Assembly (NCBI RefSeq): GCF_020667895.1
Contig: NZ_JAFMPS010000011.1
Coordinates: 1-64,000, forward strand
Reading direction: 5' to 3'
Length of the DNA: 64,000 nt
Source: Alcanivorax sp. 1008
GTDB taxonomy: Bacteria > Pseudomonadota > Gammaproteobacteria > Pseudomonadales > Alcanivoracaceae
Both the position numbers and the translations under genes were made by a program. Shown in pieces: positions 37,048 to 45,675 of the stretch. The notes under the pieces are model-generated. The model was not told where the DNA came from. It searched no databases and was given only the letters and a program-made list of their open reading frames with translations. Each line of letters starts with the position of its first letter. The first letter of the stretch is position 1.

Positions 37048-38439
37048 ATGGCGAATATAAGAGCAAATGCCGTGCAAGGTGTAGCAAAAGCGGCTCTCAT
37101 AGGGCTAGGAGTCTTACTTCTGGCAGCATGCGATATAGACGTAACCACCAGCTCAGGCGGCGTAGTAACCTCATACCCTGCAGCCATCAACTGTGGAACG
37201 AACCTCCCAGCAGATAAAAAAGTCTGTCGGATTCAGAGTTATGAGAATAAAAAAGATGTCTTCGGCAATGTTAGTGAAATCAGACTACTTGCGACACCGT
37301 CAAAGAATTATAGCTTCTCTCACTGGGAAGGATGTGACAGAACCGACCGACTATATTGCTACAAATCTCTCGGAAGCAATGTAAGCATCTCTGCAAAGTT
37401 CAAGTATGTGGTGGCAAATGACGCTCCTGCTTCGAATGAAGTACTTCGATTTGTCGCAGTAGGTGACATGGGTACAGGGAAAAATGGCCAGCTCAGGGTG
37501 GCCAATGCTATTCAACAGATCTGCGATCCAGCAACAAACCCCTGTCATTTCGCAATCGGTCTTGGCGACAATATTTACGAGAAGAATGTCATCAGCCCCT
37601 ATGACAGTGTTTTTAACTCGCACTTCGTCACACCCTATGAAAAGCTGGGATTCCCCTTCTACATGGCTTTGGGAAATCACGATAGCGACCTGCTTATCGA
37701 TGGCTTTGGCAACTTCGCAATAGCCGGCCAGACACAGGTGCTTTATAGCAACCTGAACTCACAGTGGAAAATGCCGAATCGCTACTACGAGCACTCTCAT
37801 CCTGCCAATGCAGGCGCTCCTACTGCAAGCTTTCTGGCACTCGACTCAACGCCCATGATGGCCATTATTGACCCGCTACTTCTGATTGACCCTGAGTATG
37901 CTTCAAGACAGGGAACCTGGGCACGTAACCGGCTGGCCAGCAGCAACGCAACGTGGAAATTTGCCTACGCACATCATCCATACTTATCCAATGGCAAACA
38001 TGGCAATGCAGGCAATTACGACGGATTTAATGGCTCCGCTCCACTGCTCTATCGTCAAGCAGGGGAGTACTACAGGGTATGGTTAAAAGACAACATTTGC
38101 GGCAAGGTCGATGTATTCTTCACGGGCCATGATCATGATCTACAGCTGCTGCATGCAATACCGGAATGCGGCAATACACTATTCGTAGTCTCTGGTGCCG
38201 GAGCGAAGAGAAACGATCCCAAAGACACGAAAACAAGCGCTTCCAGCAAGTACAATCCGGCGATTTACTACGCAACAGATACTCTAGGATTTGTTGTGGC
38301 AGAAATACAAGGAAACAGAATGAAACTAATGTATTACACAGTGCCCGGCGGCGACAGTGATGCAGTCAATTTCGGCTTACCCATTAACAGCACACCAGCT
38401 GCCACCTATACCTTCAATCGCCGCACTCGAATGAACTGA
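37048..38439 (+). CDS. Secreted lipoprotein metallophosphoesterase (purple acid phosphatase-like)
   Basis: A 463-residue lipoprotein: signal peptide with lipobox LLLAACD at residue about 30. Residues 45-115 are a Cys-containing beta module ending in the FSHWEGC...ISAKF pattern seen in InlB/Listeria-type repeats. From residue 130 a calcineurin-like phosphoesterase domain carries all metal motifs: VGDMGTG, GLGDNIYE, ALGNHDS, AYAHHPY and FTGHDHD. The pattern resembles tartrate-resistant acid phosphatases. It probably hydrolyses phosphate esters outside the cytoplasm. The gene uses more A/T-ending codons than its neighbours, suggesting transfer. It is alone between two terminators. Confidence 0.88.
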   Translation: MANIRANAVQGVAKAALIGLGVLLLAACDIDVTTSSGGVVTSYPAAINCGTNLPADKKVCRIQSYENKKDVFGNVSEIRLLATPSKNYSFSHWEGCDRTDRLYCYKSLGSNVSISAKFKYVVANDAPASNEVLRFVAVGDMGTGKNGQLRVANAIQQICDPATNPCHFAIGLGDNIYEKNVISPYDSVFNSHFVTPYEKLGFPFYMALGNHDSDLLIDGFGNFAIAGQTQVLYSNLNSQWKMPNRYYEHSHPANAGAPTASFLALDSTPMMAIIDPLLLIDPEYASRQGTWARNRLASSNATWKFAYAHHPYLSNGKHGNAGNYDGFNGSAPLLYRQAGEYYRVWLKDNICGKVDVFFTGHDHDLQLLHAIPECGNTLFVVSGAGAKRNDPKDTKTSASSKYNPAIYYATDTLGFVVAEIQGNRMKLMYYTVPGGDSDAVNFGLPINSTPAATYTFNRRTRMN

Positions 38440-38471
38440 CGTGCTGATCAATTTCGTTTCCTGAGCGATTT

Positions 38472-38497
38472 GGCCAGACCCATGTCTGGCCTTTTTT
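38472..38497 (+). terminator. Terminator of the metallophosphatase gene
   Basis: Stem GGCCAGAC/GTCTGGCC with a CCAT loop followed by six T residues, 33 bases after the stop. Confidence 0.93.
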
Positions 38498-38606
38498 CTG
38501 GCTTACTGATCTTTGAGATAGATCACTCTAGCAATATCGTCACTCCACAAGGCCTGGTCAGTATCAGCCCCCTTGAACAACAACCACAATAAGCCTGAGA
38601 TTTTGG

Positions 38607-40703
38607 CTAATCTACTCTCTCCCCTGCTTTGGCGTTCAAGTAGCCGATATAGCGCTCACGAATTTCCCTAACGTAGTTGACCGGCTCGCTACCACGAACA
38701 TAGCCATAACGCGCCTGTCGGTAATACTCTGGCCGTGATAGCAACAGCATGGCCTGCTCCACATTACCGAACCATTTATTCGGATCTTTACCAATCTTTC
38801 GCGCCAGACGGCGAGCATCATGCACATGTGCATGGCCGGCATTGTAAGCAGCAAGGCTAAAATAAATTCTCTCTTCCAGCGGCAGCGACGCCGGGAAGCG
38901 ATCCCCCAGCCATTCAATAAATGCCATGCTGGCAGCGATATTATCTTTTGGGTCATACAAGTCGCTGTAACCAAACTGCGCAGCCGTTCTCGGCATGACC
39001 TGCATCAGGCCCATTGCTCCGGCATGGGATTTTGCCTTGGGGTCAAAGCGGCTTTCCTGATACATCTGTGACACCAGCAAGCGCCAGTCGCGGATTTGCT
39101 CTGTACTGTACTGGCGCAGCAAATCATCCCATGGAGAGATAGGCTCACCGGGCTCCACACGCTGGGCTCGGTACTGGCTGATAAACTTCGGTTCGGCAAA
39201 GTATTTTTTCCAGGTGACGTTGTAGAAAACGCCCCGGTAATGCTTGCCAATAAACTGATTCAGCTCCGCCAGTAGTTTCGGCTGATCCTGTCTTACCACC
39301 CAGCCGATTTCCTTTTCCTCTGCCAGATCAAGCACCACTGCAAGGTCGTCACGAAAAGTAGTCTCCATGGCAACCAGATGGCTATCGACCAATGTCAGGT
39401 CATACTCTTCTGCGGCGACCGAATCCATCAACATTTCGGAGGTGGCATTGGCAACAACGGCTATCTTCAGGTTAATGCCCTGTTGTTGTAATTCGAGAAG
39501 GGTCTGGTAATAGCTATGCTCAGGGTTAACCGCAACGACCTTACCCGCCAGCCCGGCAACGTCGTTCAGGGGGGCGCTACCTTTGGCGCCAACGAACTGT
39601 TCGGTAACCAGCAAATAACGACGGCTGAACTTCCAGCCACGGGCCACCCGCTCATCCGTGCGTGTAACCGCGGCGGCAACCACATCTCCATAGCCTTCCG
39701 ACAACGCTTTATACATGGACTCCTGACCGTCGCGAACAATGATGCTGACGCGTAGGCCACGCTGACGGGCGAACTCGCGGATCAGGTCGTAATCAAACCC
39801 CATTAGCTCGCCACGCCAAAGAAAGTAGCTGGCCGGGTTGTTGGAAGTAATCACCCTTAGCACGCCGGCCTTTTCAATCGCTGGAAAATCCCGTGGCTGA
39901 ATCACACGACGGGAAGTAATCACGCGCTGAGCGGTGAGGTATTCATTCAAAGAGCGTTGCAACTGTTCATTGTCCGGGCGCATAGCCCAGCCGATTTCCC
40001 GCCCCTGAGTTACGGTTGGGCCGATCCGCACTCCCGCAACCATAGGAACCAGCGCGGCGGCGATATCGCTATCCATGATGGTGGCCTGATAGGTGCCACT
40101 GGCAACGCCGTCCAGCATTGCCCAATCGGTGCTCGCGCCCGGCTCTGTCTGTAGACTGATATGGGGATAGCGGGCGGCAAGCTGTTGTACCGTCTCCTGC
40201 CAGGCAGTGCCCGCTGGCACTGCAATCGACAACTCTTCAATGTCCTCAAGGTTCTGCGCAGTTGAGCCTTTCGGCAGGATAAGCACCTCATCGACGATGG
40301 CCAATGGAACACTAAATGCCAGCAAATCGTTACGACTGTCGGTGCGGGTCAAGTTGGTAACAATAAGGTCACCACGACCATCCAGCACCGCCTGGGACAA
40401 CGCATCAAAGTCATCCACCACAATCCACTGCGGCATTAGGCCAAGGGAGCGAACAAAAGCTTCGGCAGTCTCTCGGTAACTTGCCAAAGGCAAGCCATCA
40501 CGGGGTAATGAAGGATCCTCATCAAACTTTGGCGCAAGCAAGCGCACCACAGCGCGCTCTCGCAATTCAGGCAGATCTCCGGTTTCGATATATGGGTTCT
40601 GCATACTGCGCTTGGCCGCTTCTTCAGATGACTGCGGCGACTGATCACAAGCGGCGCTTATCAGCGCCAGTAACAATAGCGGAAGCCGTGGCAGAAATTT
40701 CAT
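38607..40703 (-). CDS. MltF-like lytic transglycosylase lipoprotein with two solute-binding domains
   Basis: A 698-residue lipoprotein from ATG 40703, which follows a strong AGGAGG at 6 bases. The lipobox is LISAACD. Two periplasmic solute-binding domains (SBP_bac_3 type) occupy roughly residues 40-270 and 275-505. The C-terminal SLT domain (about 545-690) carries the catalytic Glu in MYQESRFDPKAKSHAGAMG, then GLMQVMPRTAAQFGY and AAYNAGHAHVHDARRL. MltF of E. coli (518 residues) has only one such binding domain, so this is an enlarged version. It should cleave peptidoglycan at the outer membrane, with the binding domains sensing muropeptides. Convergent with the metallophosphatase gene and divergent from the SMP-30-like gene. 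Confidence 0.9.
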   Translation of the reverse strand: MKFLPRLPLLLLALISAACDQSPQSSEEAAKRSMQNPYIETGDLPELRERAVVRLLAPKFDEDPSLPRDGLPLASYRETAEAFVRSLGLMPQWIVVDDFDALSQAVLDGRGDLIVTNLTRTDSRNDLLAFSVPLAIVDEVLILPKGSTAQNLEDIEELSIAVPAGTAWQETVQQLAARYPHISLQTEPGASTDWAMLDGVASGTYQATIMDSDIAAALVPMVAGVRIGPTVTQGREIGWAMRPDNEQLQRSLNEYLTAQRVITSRRVIQPRDFPAIEKAGVLRVITSNNPASYFLWRGELMGFDYDLIREFARQRGLRVSIIVRDGQESMYKALSEGYGDVVAAAVTRTDERVARGWKFSRRYLLVTEQFVGAKGSAPLNDVAGLAGKVVAVNPEHSYYQTLLELQQQGINLKIAVVANATSEMLMDSVAAEEYDLTLVDSHLVAMETTFRDDLAVVLDLAEEKEIGWVVRQDQPKLLAELNQFIGKHYRGVFYNVTWKKYFAEPKFISQYRAQRVEPGEPISPWDDLLRQYSTEQIRDWRLLVSQMYQESRFDPKAKSHAGAMGLMQVMPRTAAQFGYSDLYDPKDNIAASMAFIEWLGDRFPASLPLEERIYFSLAAYNAGHAHVHDARRLARKIGKDPNKWFGNVEQAMLLLSRPEYYRQARYGYVRGSEPVNYVREIRERYIGYLNAKAGERVD

Positions 40704-40850
40704 AAAACCTCCTTCTCCGGACTTCAGTTGTGCGAGCATGCCATTGCTTCGGCAGGCCGTATGACAAGTCACTCTTCACGACTGGGTGCTCCTCATGACA
40801 AGGTACATGGCCCTCTTCTACACTGCCACCACTGACAAGGAGACACATAT

Positions 40851-41927
40851 ATGCGCATCACTATTGCAGTACTTGCCTCGCTGCTGGCTTACCTGCTGTT
40901 CTGGCCGGTACCGATTGATCCGGTGGCCTGGCAGGCCCCTGCTGCACCAGCATTGACAGGCGAATATGGGGTGAATGACCGCCTTGCCGGGATACCGCGT
41001 CTTGCTGAGGGAGAGGGATATGGGCCAGAAGACGTTGCCGTGGATAGCGCCGGCAATCTGTTTGTTGGCTACGAGGACGGCCGCGTGATGCGCTTTGACA
41101 ACAACGGCAAAAACGGGGATCTGCTCGCCAACACCGGAGGCAGACCACTGGGGCTGGATTTCGATACAGACGGGAACCTTATCGTTGCAGATGGTTATAA
41201 GGGCCTGCTGCGGATCGCCATGTCAGGGAAGGTCGAGGCACTATCCAGCGAATCAGACGGAATTCCCTTTCTATTCACCGATGACGTTGATGTCGCCGAG
41301 GACGGAAGAATCTACTTTAGTGATGCATCAAGTAAGTTTGGCCCAGCTCTAAAGGCCCGCGACGATATTCTGGAGCACGGCGGTCATGGTCGCCTGCTGC
41401 GATTTGACCCCGCCACTGGCATCACCACTACGCTGCTGGATGGCTTGCAGTTCGCCAATGGCGTGGCTGTGGCGCCGGATCAGCAGTCGGTGCTATTCAC
41501 TCAGACCGGTAGCTACAATATTGTTCGTTACTGGATTGAGGGGGAGCGTGCCGGCACGCATGAGGTCTTTTTTGACAACCTTCCTGGTATCCCCGACGGC
41601 ATGTCAAGCAATGGCAAGGATACTTATTGGGTAGCGTTATATGCGCCGCGTAACGCCATACTGGATGCCCTGTCCGAATGGCCATTTCTGCGCAAGATGG
41701 CTTTTCGTCTACCCACGTGGATGCAGCCACAACCGGCGCCCCATGCATTTGTTCTAGGGCTTTCCCTTGACGGCACCGTGACACACAACCTGCAACATGT
41801 AGGCGCAGACAGCTTTTATCCAATTACCAGCGTTGAGCAAGCAAACGGAAAGCTCTACCTCGGCAGCCTCACTCAGCCAGCGTTTTCCGTGATCGACGCC
41901 CCCGCCGGAGTCAGTACGGATGAGTAA
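40851..41927 (+). CDS. SMP-30/strictosidine synthase-like beta-propeller protein
   Basis: A 358-residue protein with an N-terminal signal anchor (LASLLAYLLFWPV). The rest is a six-bladed propeller of the SMP-30/gluconolactonase or strictosidine synthase-like (APMAP) type: GPEDVAVDSAGNLFVGYEDGRVMRF near residue 57 (quoted in part: GPEDVAVDSAGNL), GRPLGLDFDTDGNLIVAD, YFSDASSKFG, and LDGLQFANGVAVAPDQQSVLFTQT (in part: FANGVAVAPD). Homologues hydrolyse lactones or esters; the substrate here is unknown. It overlaps the next gene by 8 bases and AAGGAG precedes the start. Confidence 0.85.
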   Translation: MRITIAVLASLLAYLLFWPVPIDPVAWQAPAAPALTGEYGVNDRLAGIPRLAEGEGYGPEDVAVDSAGNLFVGYEDGRVMRFDNNGKNGDLLANTGGRPLGLDFDTDGNLIVADGYKGLLRIAMSGKVEALSSESDGIPFLFTDDVDVAEDGRIYFSDASSKFGPALKARDDILEHGGHGRLLRFDPATGITTTLLDGLQFANGVAVAPDQQSVLFTQTGSYNIVRYWIEGERAGTHEVFFDNLPGIPDGMSSNGKDTYWVALYAPRNAILDALSEWPFLRKMAFRLPTWMQPQPAPHAFVLGLSLDGTVTHNLQHVGADSFYPITSVEQANGKLYLGSLTQPAFSVIDAPAGVSTDE

Positions 41928-42792
41928 GGTCGCCTTTGTTGGGCTTGGCGTAATGGGTTACCCGATGGCAGGACACCTTCAGGACGCTGGTCATGCGGTG
42001 ACCGTTTATAACCGCACGGTTTCCACGGCAGTGGCCTGGGTGGCAGCACATGGAGGTCGCCAGATGGCGACGCCGGCACGGGCGGCCAGCGATGCAGATT
42101 ATGTGATGACCTGTGTGGGCAACGATGATGACCTGCGCGCCGTGGTACTGGGGGATCAGGGTGTGCTGGCAGGCATGGCCGCGGGCTCAGTGCTGATCGA
42201 CCACACCACTGCCTCTGCATCCGTAGCCCGCGAACTGGCCGTAGCCGCAGCAGAGCACGGCGTGGCATTCATTGACGCACCGGTATCCGGCGGCCAGCAA
42301 GGCGCCCAGAACGGCGCCCTGACGATAATGTGTGGCGGCGACTCGGGAGCGTTCGAACGGTCTGCTGTCGTCATGAAAGCTTATGCTAAAGCAATCACTC
42401 ATCTCGGTCCGGTGGGTGCCGGCCAGCTCACCAAGATGGTCAACCAGATTTGTGTGGCCGGTGTGGTGCAAGGCCTTGCAGAAGGCATGAACTTCGCCGC
42501 CCGGGCGGGGCTGGATGTGCAGAAGGTCATCGACGCCATTTCCCAGGGCGCTGCCAGTAGCTGGCAGATGGTGAATCGTCACAAAACAATGATTGCTGAG
42601 GAATACGAGCATGGTTTTGCCGTCGACTGGATGCGCAAGGATCTGGATATAGCTCTGTCCGAGGCTGCCGAGAATGGCTCCGACCTGACAGTAACCACTC
42701 TGATTAACGAGTACTACCGGGATGTGCAGAACATGGGTGGCGGGCGCTGGGATACTTCGGCGTTATTGAAGCGCTTACAGTCCCGATCCTGA
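41920..42792 (+). CDS. Beta-hydroxyacid dehydrogenase (HIBADH / tartronate semialdehyde reductase family)
   Basis: A 290-residue NAD(P)-dependent oxidoreductase. The Rossmann motif is [15 protein letters not shown] at the start. The substrate motif [14 protein letters not shown] lies near residue 120. The catalytic Lys is in [12 protein letters not shown] near residue 170. The C-terminal dimerisation helices follow, with [10 protein letters not shown]. Substrate could be 3-hydroxyisobutyrate, tartronate semialdehyde or a succinic-semialdehyde-type compound. The start overlaps the end of the SMP-30-like gene, so the lactonase-like and dehydrogenase products may act in one pathway. Confidence 0.9.
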   Translation: MSKVAFVGLGVMGYPMAGHLQDAGHAVTVYNRTVSTAVAWVAAHGGRQMATPARAASDADYVMTCVGNDDDLRAVVLGDQGVLAGMAAGSVLIDHTTASASVARELAVAAAEHGVAFIDAPVSGGQQGAQNGALTIMCGGDSGAFERSAVVMKAYAKAITHLGPVGAGQLTKMVNQICVAGVVQGLAEGMNFAARAGLDVQKVIDAISQGAASSWQMVNRHKTMIAEEYEHGFAVDWMRKDLDIALSEAAENGSDLTVTTLINEYYRDVQNMGGGRWDTSALLKRLQSRS

Positions 42793-42842
42793 TCGGTTTA
42801 TGCCATACTTCGCCACCTTTTTGGCAGCCCTGGGAGCCCATC

Positions 42843-43124
42843 ATGTTCAAGGTAAACGAGTACTTCGACGGCAAGGTAAAATCGATCGCCTTCCAGACTG
42901 CCACGCTGCCGGCTACAGTCGGCGTGATGGCGCCGGGTGAATATGAGTTCGGTACCAATATCCGGGAAACCATGCGAGTAATCAGCGGCGCCCTGACGGT
43001 GAAGCTGCCGGGCAGTGATAACTGGGAATCGTTTGCTGCGGGCAGCGAGTTTGTCGTTGCTGCCGACGTGAAGTTTCAGGTCAAGATCGCCGAAGACACT
43101 GCGTACCTTTGCATTTACGGCTGA
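42843..43124 (+). CDS. ppnP: Pyrimidine/purine nucleoside phosphorylase
   Basis: A 93-residue single-cupin protein of the DUF1255 family: [14 protein letters not shown] at the start, [13 protein letters not shown], and [14 protein letters not shown], with [17 protein letters not shown] at the end. E. coli PpnP (94 residues) cleaves several nucleosides with phosphate. GGGAGCC precedes the ATG. Convergent with the Anbu gene. Confidence 0.95.
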   Translation: MFKVNEYFDGKVKSIAFQTATLPATVGVMAPGEYEFGTNIRETMRVISGALTVKLPGSDNWESFAAGSEFVVAADVKFQVKIAEDTAYLCIYG

Positions 43125-43164
43125 GCTGTCAGTTCGTCACCTCTGCACTTCTTGCGCCACCTGC

Positions 43165-43183
43165 AGCGCCCCAATGGGGCGCT
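43165..43183. terminator. GC-rich hairpin between ppnP and the Anbu gene
   Basis: Perfect 8-bp stem AGCGCCCC/GGGGCGCT with an AAT loop in the convergent gap. There is no T-run on either strand, so termination is only possible, not assured. Confidence 0.4.
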
Positions 43184-43190
43184 CACTCCC

Positions 43191-43910
43191 CTACAACTCA
43201 ATATCAACCAGATTGCTAAATGTCTGTCTCAGGCCCATGGACCAGGCTTCGCGCAGCTGCTGAAAACCGGGGTGATTGTCGTTGATATCAAAGTATTCAT
43301 TGGGCGAGAACGAGTCTCGCCTGTAGATCAATAGATCCAGCGGCATACCCACTGAGAGATTAGAGCGAATTGTCGAATCCATACTGATTAAAGCGCACTT
43401 CACCGCATGGTCAATCGGTGTACTAAAATTGATCACTCGGTCAATAATAGGCTTGCCATACTTGATCTCACCAATCTGGAAATAAGGTGTATCCATGGTG
43501 GCCTGAATAAAATTACCCTCCGGGTAGATATGGTAAAGGTCCATATCCTGCCCCTTGATCTGCCCACCAACAATAAAGTTACAGCCAAAATCCACTGCGG
43601 ACTGCTGCTTGCCGCTATCACGATTGATTACTTCCCGTACTGTGGCACCAATCAGCTCGGCCACCTCAAAAAATGAGCCCTGATTGAACAGGTTGGGCGT
43701 GTCGTGCCCCAAGCGTGTACGAAGCAAACTCAATACACTTTGGGTGGTGGCCAGATTACCCGAGCTAAGCAGAACGATCTGTCGCTCCCCCGGCAGACAG
43801 AAGCTATGTAACTTGCGAAATGTTGCAATATGATCAACACCGGCATTAGTCCGGGAGTCCGCCAAAAATACCATACCCGACGATAGCCGCATGGCTACGC
43901 AATAGGTCAT
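43191..43910 (-). CDS. Anbu-type proteasome-like protease
   Basis: A 239-residue member of the Ntn-hydrolase/20S-proteasome beta family called Anbu or bacterial proteasome homologue. After Met is the nucleophile Thr (MTYCVAMRL), then Asp in FLADSRTNAG at position 17 and a Lys in FRKLHSF at about 32, the expected catalytic trio. YPEGNFIQATMDTPYFQIGEIKYG (in part: TPYFQIGEIKYGKP) and later LSVGMPLDLLIY are family segments. Known Anbu proteins form open helical or ring assemblies and their substrate is not established. It is the last gene of a four-gene operon with transglutaminase, alpha-E and ATP-grasp genes. Confidence 0.93.
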   Translation of the reverse strand: MTYCVAMRLSSGMVFLADSRTNAGVDHIATFRKLHSFCLPGERQIVLLSSGNLATTQSVLSLLRTRLGHDTPNLFNQGSFFEVAELIGATVREVINRDSGKQQSAVDFGCNFIVGGQIKGQDMDLYHIYPEGNFIQATMDTPYFQIGEIKYGKPIIDRVINFSTPIDHAVKCALISMDSTIRSNLSVGMPLDLLIYRRDSFSPNEYFDINDNHPGFQQLREAWSMGLRQTFSNLVDIEL

Positions 43911-43951
43911 TCTCTATCCCCTGAACATCCTGCCATTGGTTTCTGCAGAGG

Positions 43952-44749
43952 TTACTGACTAACCTGCAGATCACTACGCTCCACCAGTGCGAAAGCATGC
44001 ATGCTTTCCACTCCACCGCCGTAGCGCACACCCCGTACCGGGCAAGCATCCAGATAATCCAGTCCCACCGCAAGCTTAAGATGGTGGGTCGGCTCGATGG
44101 CCTGATTGGTCACATCAAAGGTGTGCCAACGGTCATTTAGCCAGACCTCAGCCCAAGCATGGCTGGCAACATGATTGCTGTCATTGGTATACAAATAGCC
44201 GCTGACATAGCGGGCTGGAATGCCGAGCACACGGCAGCAACTCAGAAACACATGAGTATGATCCTGACAGACCCCGCGCCCGGTAGAGAACGCCTCCGTG
44301 GCCGTGCTGCTTACCACCGTTGACCCTGGCACATAGGGCATCAGCTCCAGCAGCGCAGCGCTAAGCTCTGCCAGTCTCTGCAGCGGCTGGGAACCAGCAA
44401 AGCCCTGGGCAAAACTACGGATCATCTGGTCAGCACGGGTAATAGGGGTAAAGCGCTGGAAGACCAAAGGCGACAGACGCTGGTCATCATCCTCAAGGTG
44501 CTCATCAACGATCTCTACCTCGCCCTTGGCAGCAATAGTAATAGCATCATGAGGCCGGTCCATGGTCAGCACGTGGAGGATATTGCCAAAGCCGTCGGTG
44601 CCACGGGTTGCCACATCAGGCATATCCAGGTCCCATGACAAAATTCTCTGGCGTGCTGACGATTTCGGCGTCAGACGCAGATACTGGGTGCTATGAGACA
44701 CCGGGGTCTCGTAGCAGTACTCCGTGCGATGCTCAATTGACAGTTTCAT
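43952..44749 (-). CDS. Transglutaminase-like family protein (Anbu operon)
   Basis: A 265-residue protein. The N-terminal domain (residues 1-90) fits the bacterial transglutaminase-like N-terminal region (HRTEYCYETPVSHSTQYLRL). The catalytic triad is Cys in GRGVCQDHTH near residue 160, His in ASHAWAEVWL near 195 and Asp in FDVTNQA near 210. Likely a cysteine peptidase or amide-forming/cleaving enzyme. Its start overlaps the end of the alpha-E gene by 4 bases; 41 bases separate it from the Anbu gene. Confidence 0.93.
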   Translation of the reverse strand: MKLSIEHRTEYCYETPVSHSTQYLRLTPKSSARQRILSWDLDMPDVATRGTDGFGNILHVLTMDRPHDAITIAAKGEVEIVDEHLEDDDQRLSPLVFQRFTPITRADQMIRSFAQGFAGSQPLQRLAELSAALLELMPYVPGSTVVSSTATEAFSTGRGVCQDHTHVFLSCCRVLGIPARYVSGYLYTNDSNHVASHAWAEVWLNDRWHTFDVTNQAIEPTHHLKLAVGLDYLDACPVRGVRYGGGVESMHAFALVERSDLQVSQ

Positions 44750-45675
44750 ACAACCTCCAGATATTCCTGACCCAAGGTATTCGCCAGATCATTAATGCGG
44801 CGCAAAAAATCGTCCAGATAGTCATTCACGCCAACATCCATAATGTGGCGCATATCACCATACTGCAGACGCGCAAAAAGCACCGTCACCTGACGTTTGG
44901 CATTCAGGCCAGCATTACCCTCAATGGCTGGAAGCAGCTCGCACAGCATTTCAACGCAGGAACGTAGCGAGCGAGGTACTTCCCCACGAAGAATCAGCAA
45001 TTCAACAATATTCTCGAACTGCAGCGCATCACTATAGATCTCGCGATAGGCCTCGAAAGCACCCACCGAGCGCAACAGGGCGTTCCAGCGATAAAACTCC
45101 ACAGCTGTATTGCCCGGCGAGCCATCTACCTGCTCCCGACCACCGAGAATTCTGGCAGTGTTATCCGCTCGCTCAATAAAGGTGCCAATACGCAAAAAGC
45201 GGAACGCATCATTGCGCATAATGGTCCCGTAGGCCGCCCCACGGAAAAGATGGGAGCGCTGTTTAACCCAATCAAAAAATGCAGACACACCGATACTTAG
45301 CAGGCCAGCCCGGCTCATCTCCTGAAGTTCGATCCAGGTAGTGTTGATGCTCTCCCACATCTCCGAGGTTATCTTGCCTCGCACCGCATGGGCATTTTCC
45401 CGAGCCATACGCAGGCTATTGAAAATGCTGCCCGGGTTATCCCGGTCAAGAGTCAGGAAGTGCAATACATTATGTACCTGCAAGGTGCCATAACGTTCCA
45501 TATAAAGCTCTTTGGCACCACTGATTGCCAGCGGAGTGCTGAGCTCGTCACGGGCCGTGACTGAAAATGGAATCAATGACATATTCCACGCCACATCCAG
45601 CATCCGCGCCGTGTTCTCGGCCCGCTCCAGATATCGCGACAACCAGTACAACTCGGCAGCAGTCCTACTCAGCAT
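44746..45675 (-). CDS. Alpha-E domain protein (Anbu operon)
   Basis: A 309-residue, almost wholly helical protein of the alpha-E (PF04168) family. The diagnostic start is LSRTAAELYWLSRYLERAENTARMLDV (in part: AELYWLSRYLERAENTAR), with a second copy-like IGTFIERADNTARILGG near residue 165. No enzymatic activity is assigned to alpha-E; it always accompanies a permuted ATP-grasp protein. It overlaps that gene by 7 bases and the transglutaminase gene by 4. Confidence 0.93.
   Translation of the reverse strand: MLSRTAAELYWLSRYLERAENTARMLDVAWNMSLIPFSVTARDELSTPLAISGAKELYMERYGTLQVHNVLHFLTLDRDNPGSIFNSLRMARENAHAVRGKITSEMWESINTTWIELQEMSRAGLLSIGVSAFFDWVKQRSHLFRGAAYGTIMRNDAFRFLRIGTFIERADNTARILGGREQVDGSPGNTAVEFYRWNALLRSVGAFEAYREIYSDALQFENIVELLILRGEVPRSLRSCVEMLCELLPAIEGNAGLNAKRQVTVLFARLQYGDMRHIMDVGVNDYLDDFLRRINDLANTLGQEYLEVV

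Noticed and set aside
37193-37384. Small plus-strand frame inside the metallophosphatase gene
   Set aside because: Wrong frame within a well-supported gene.
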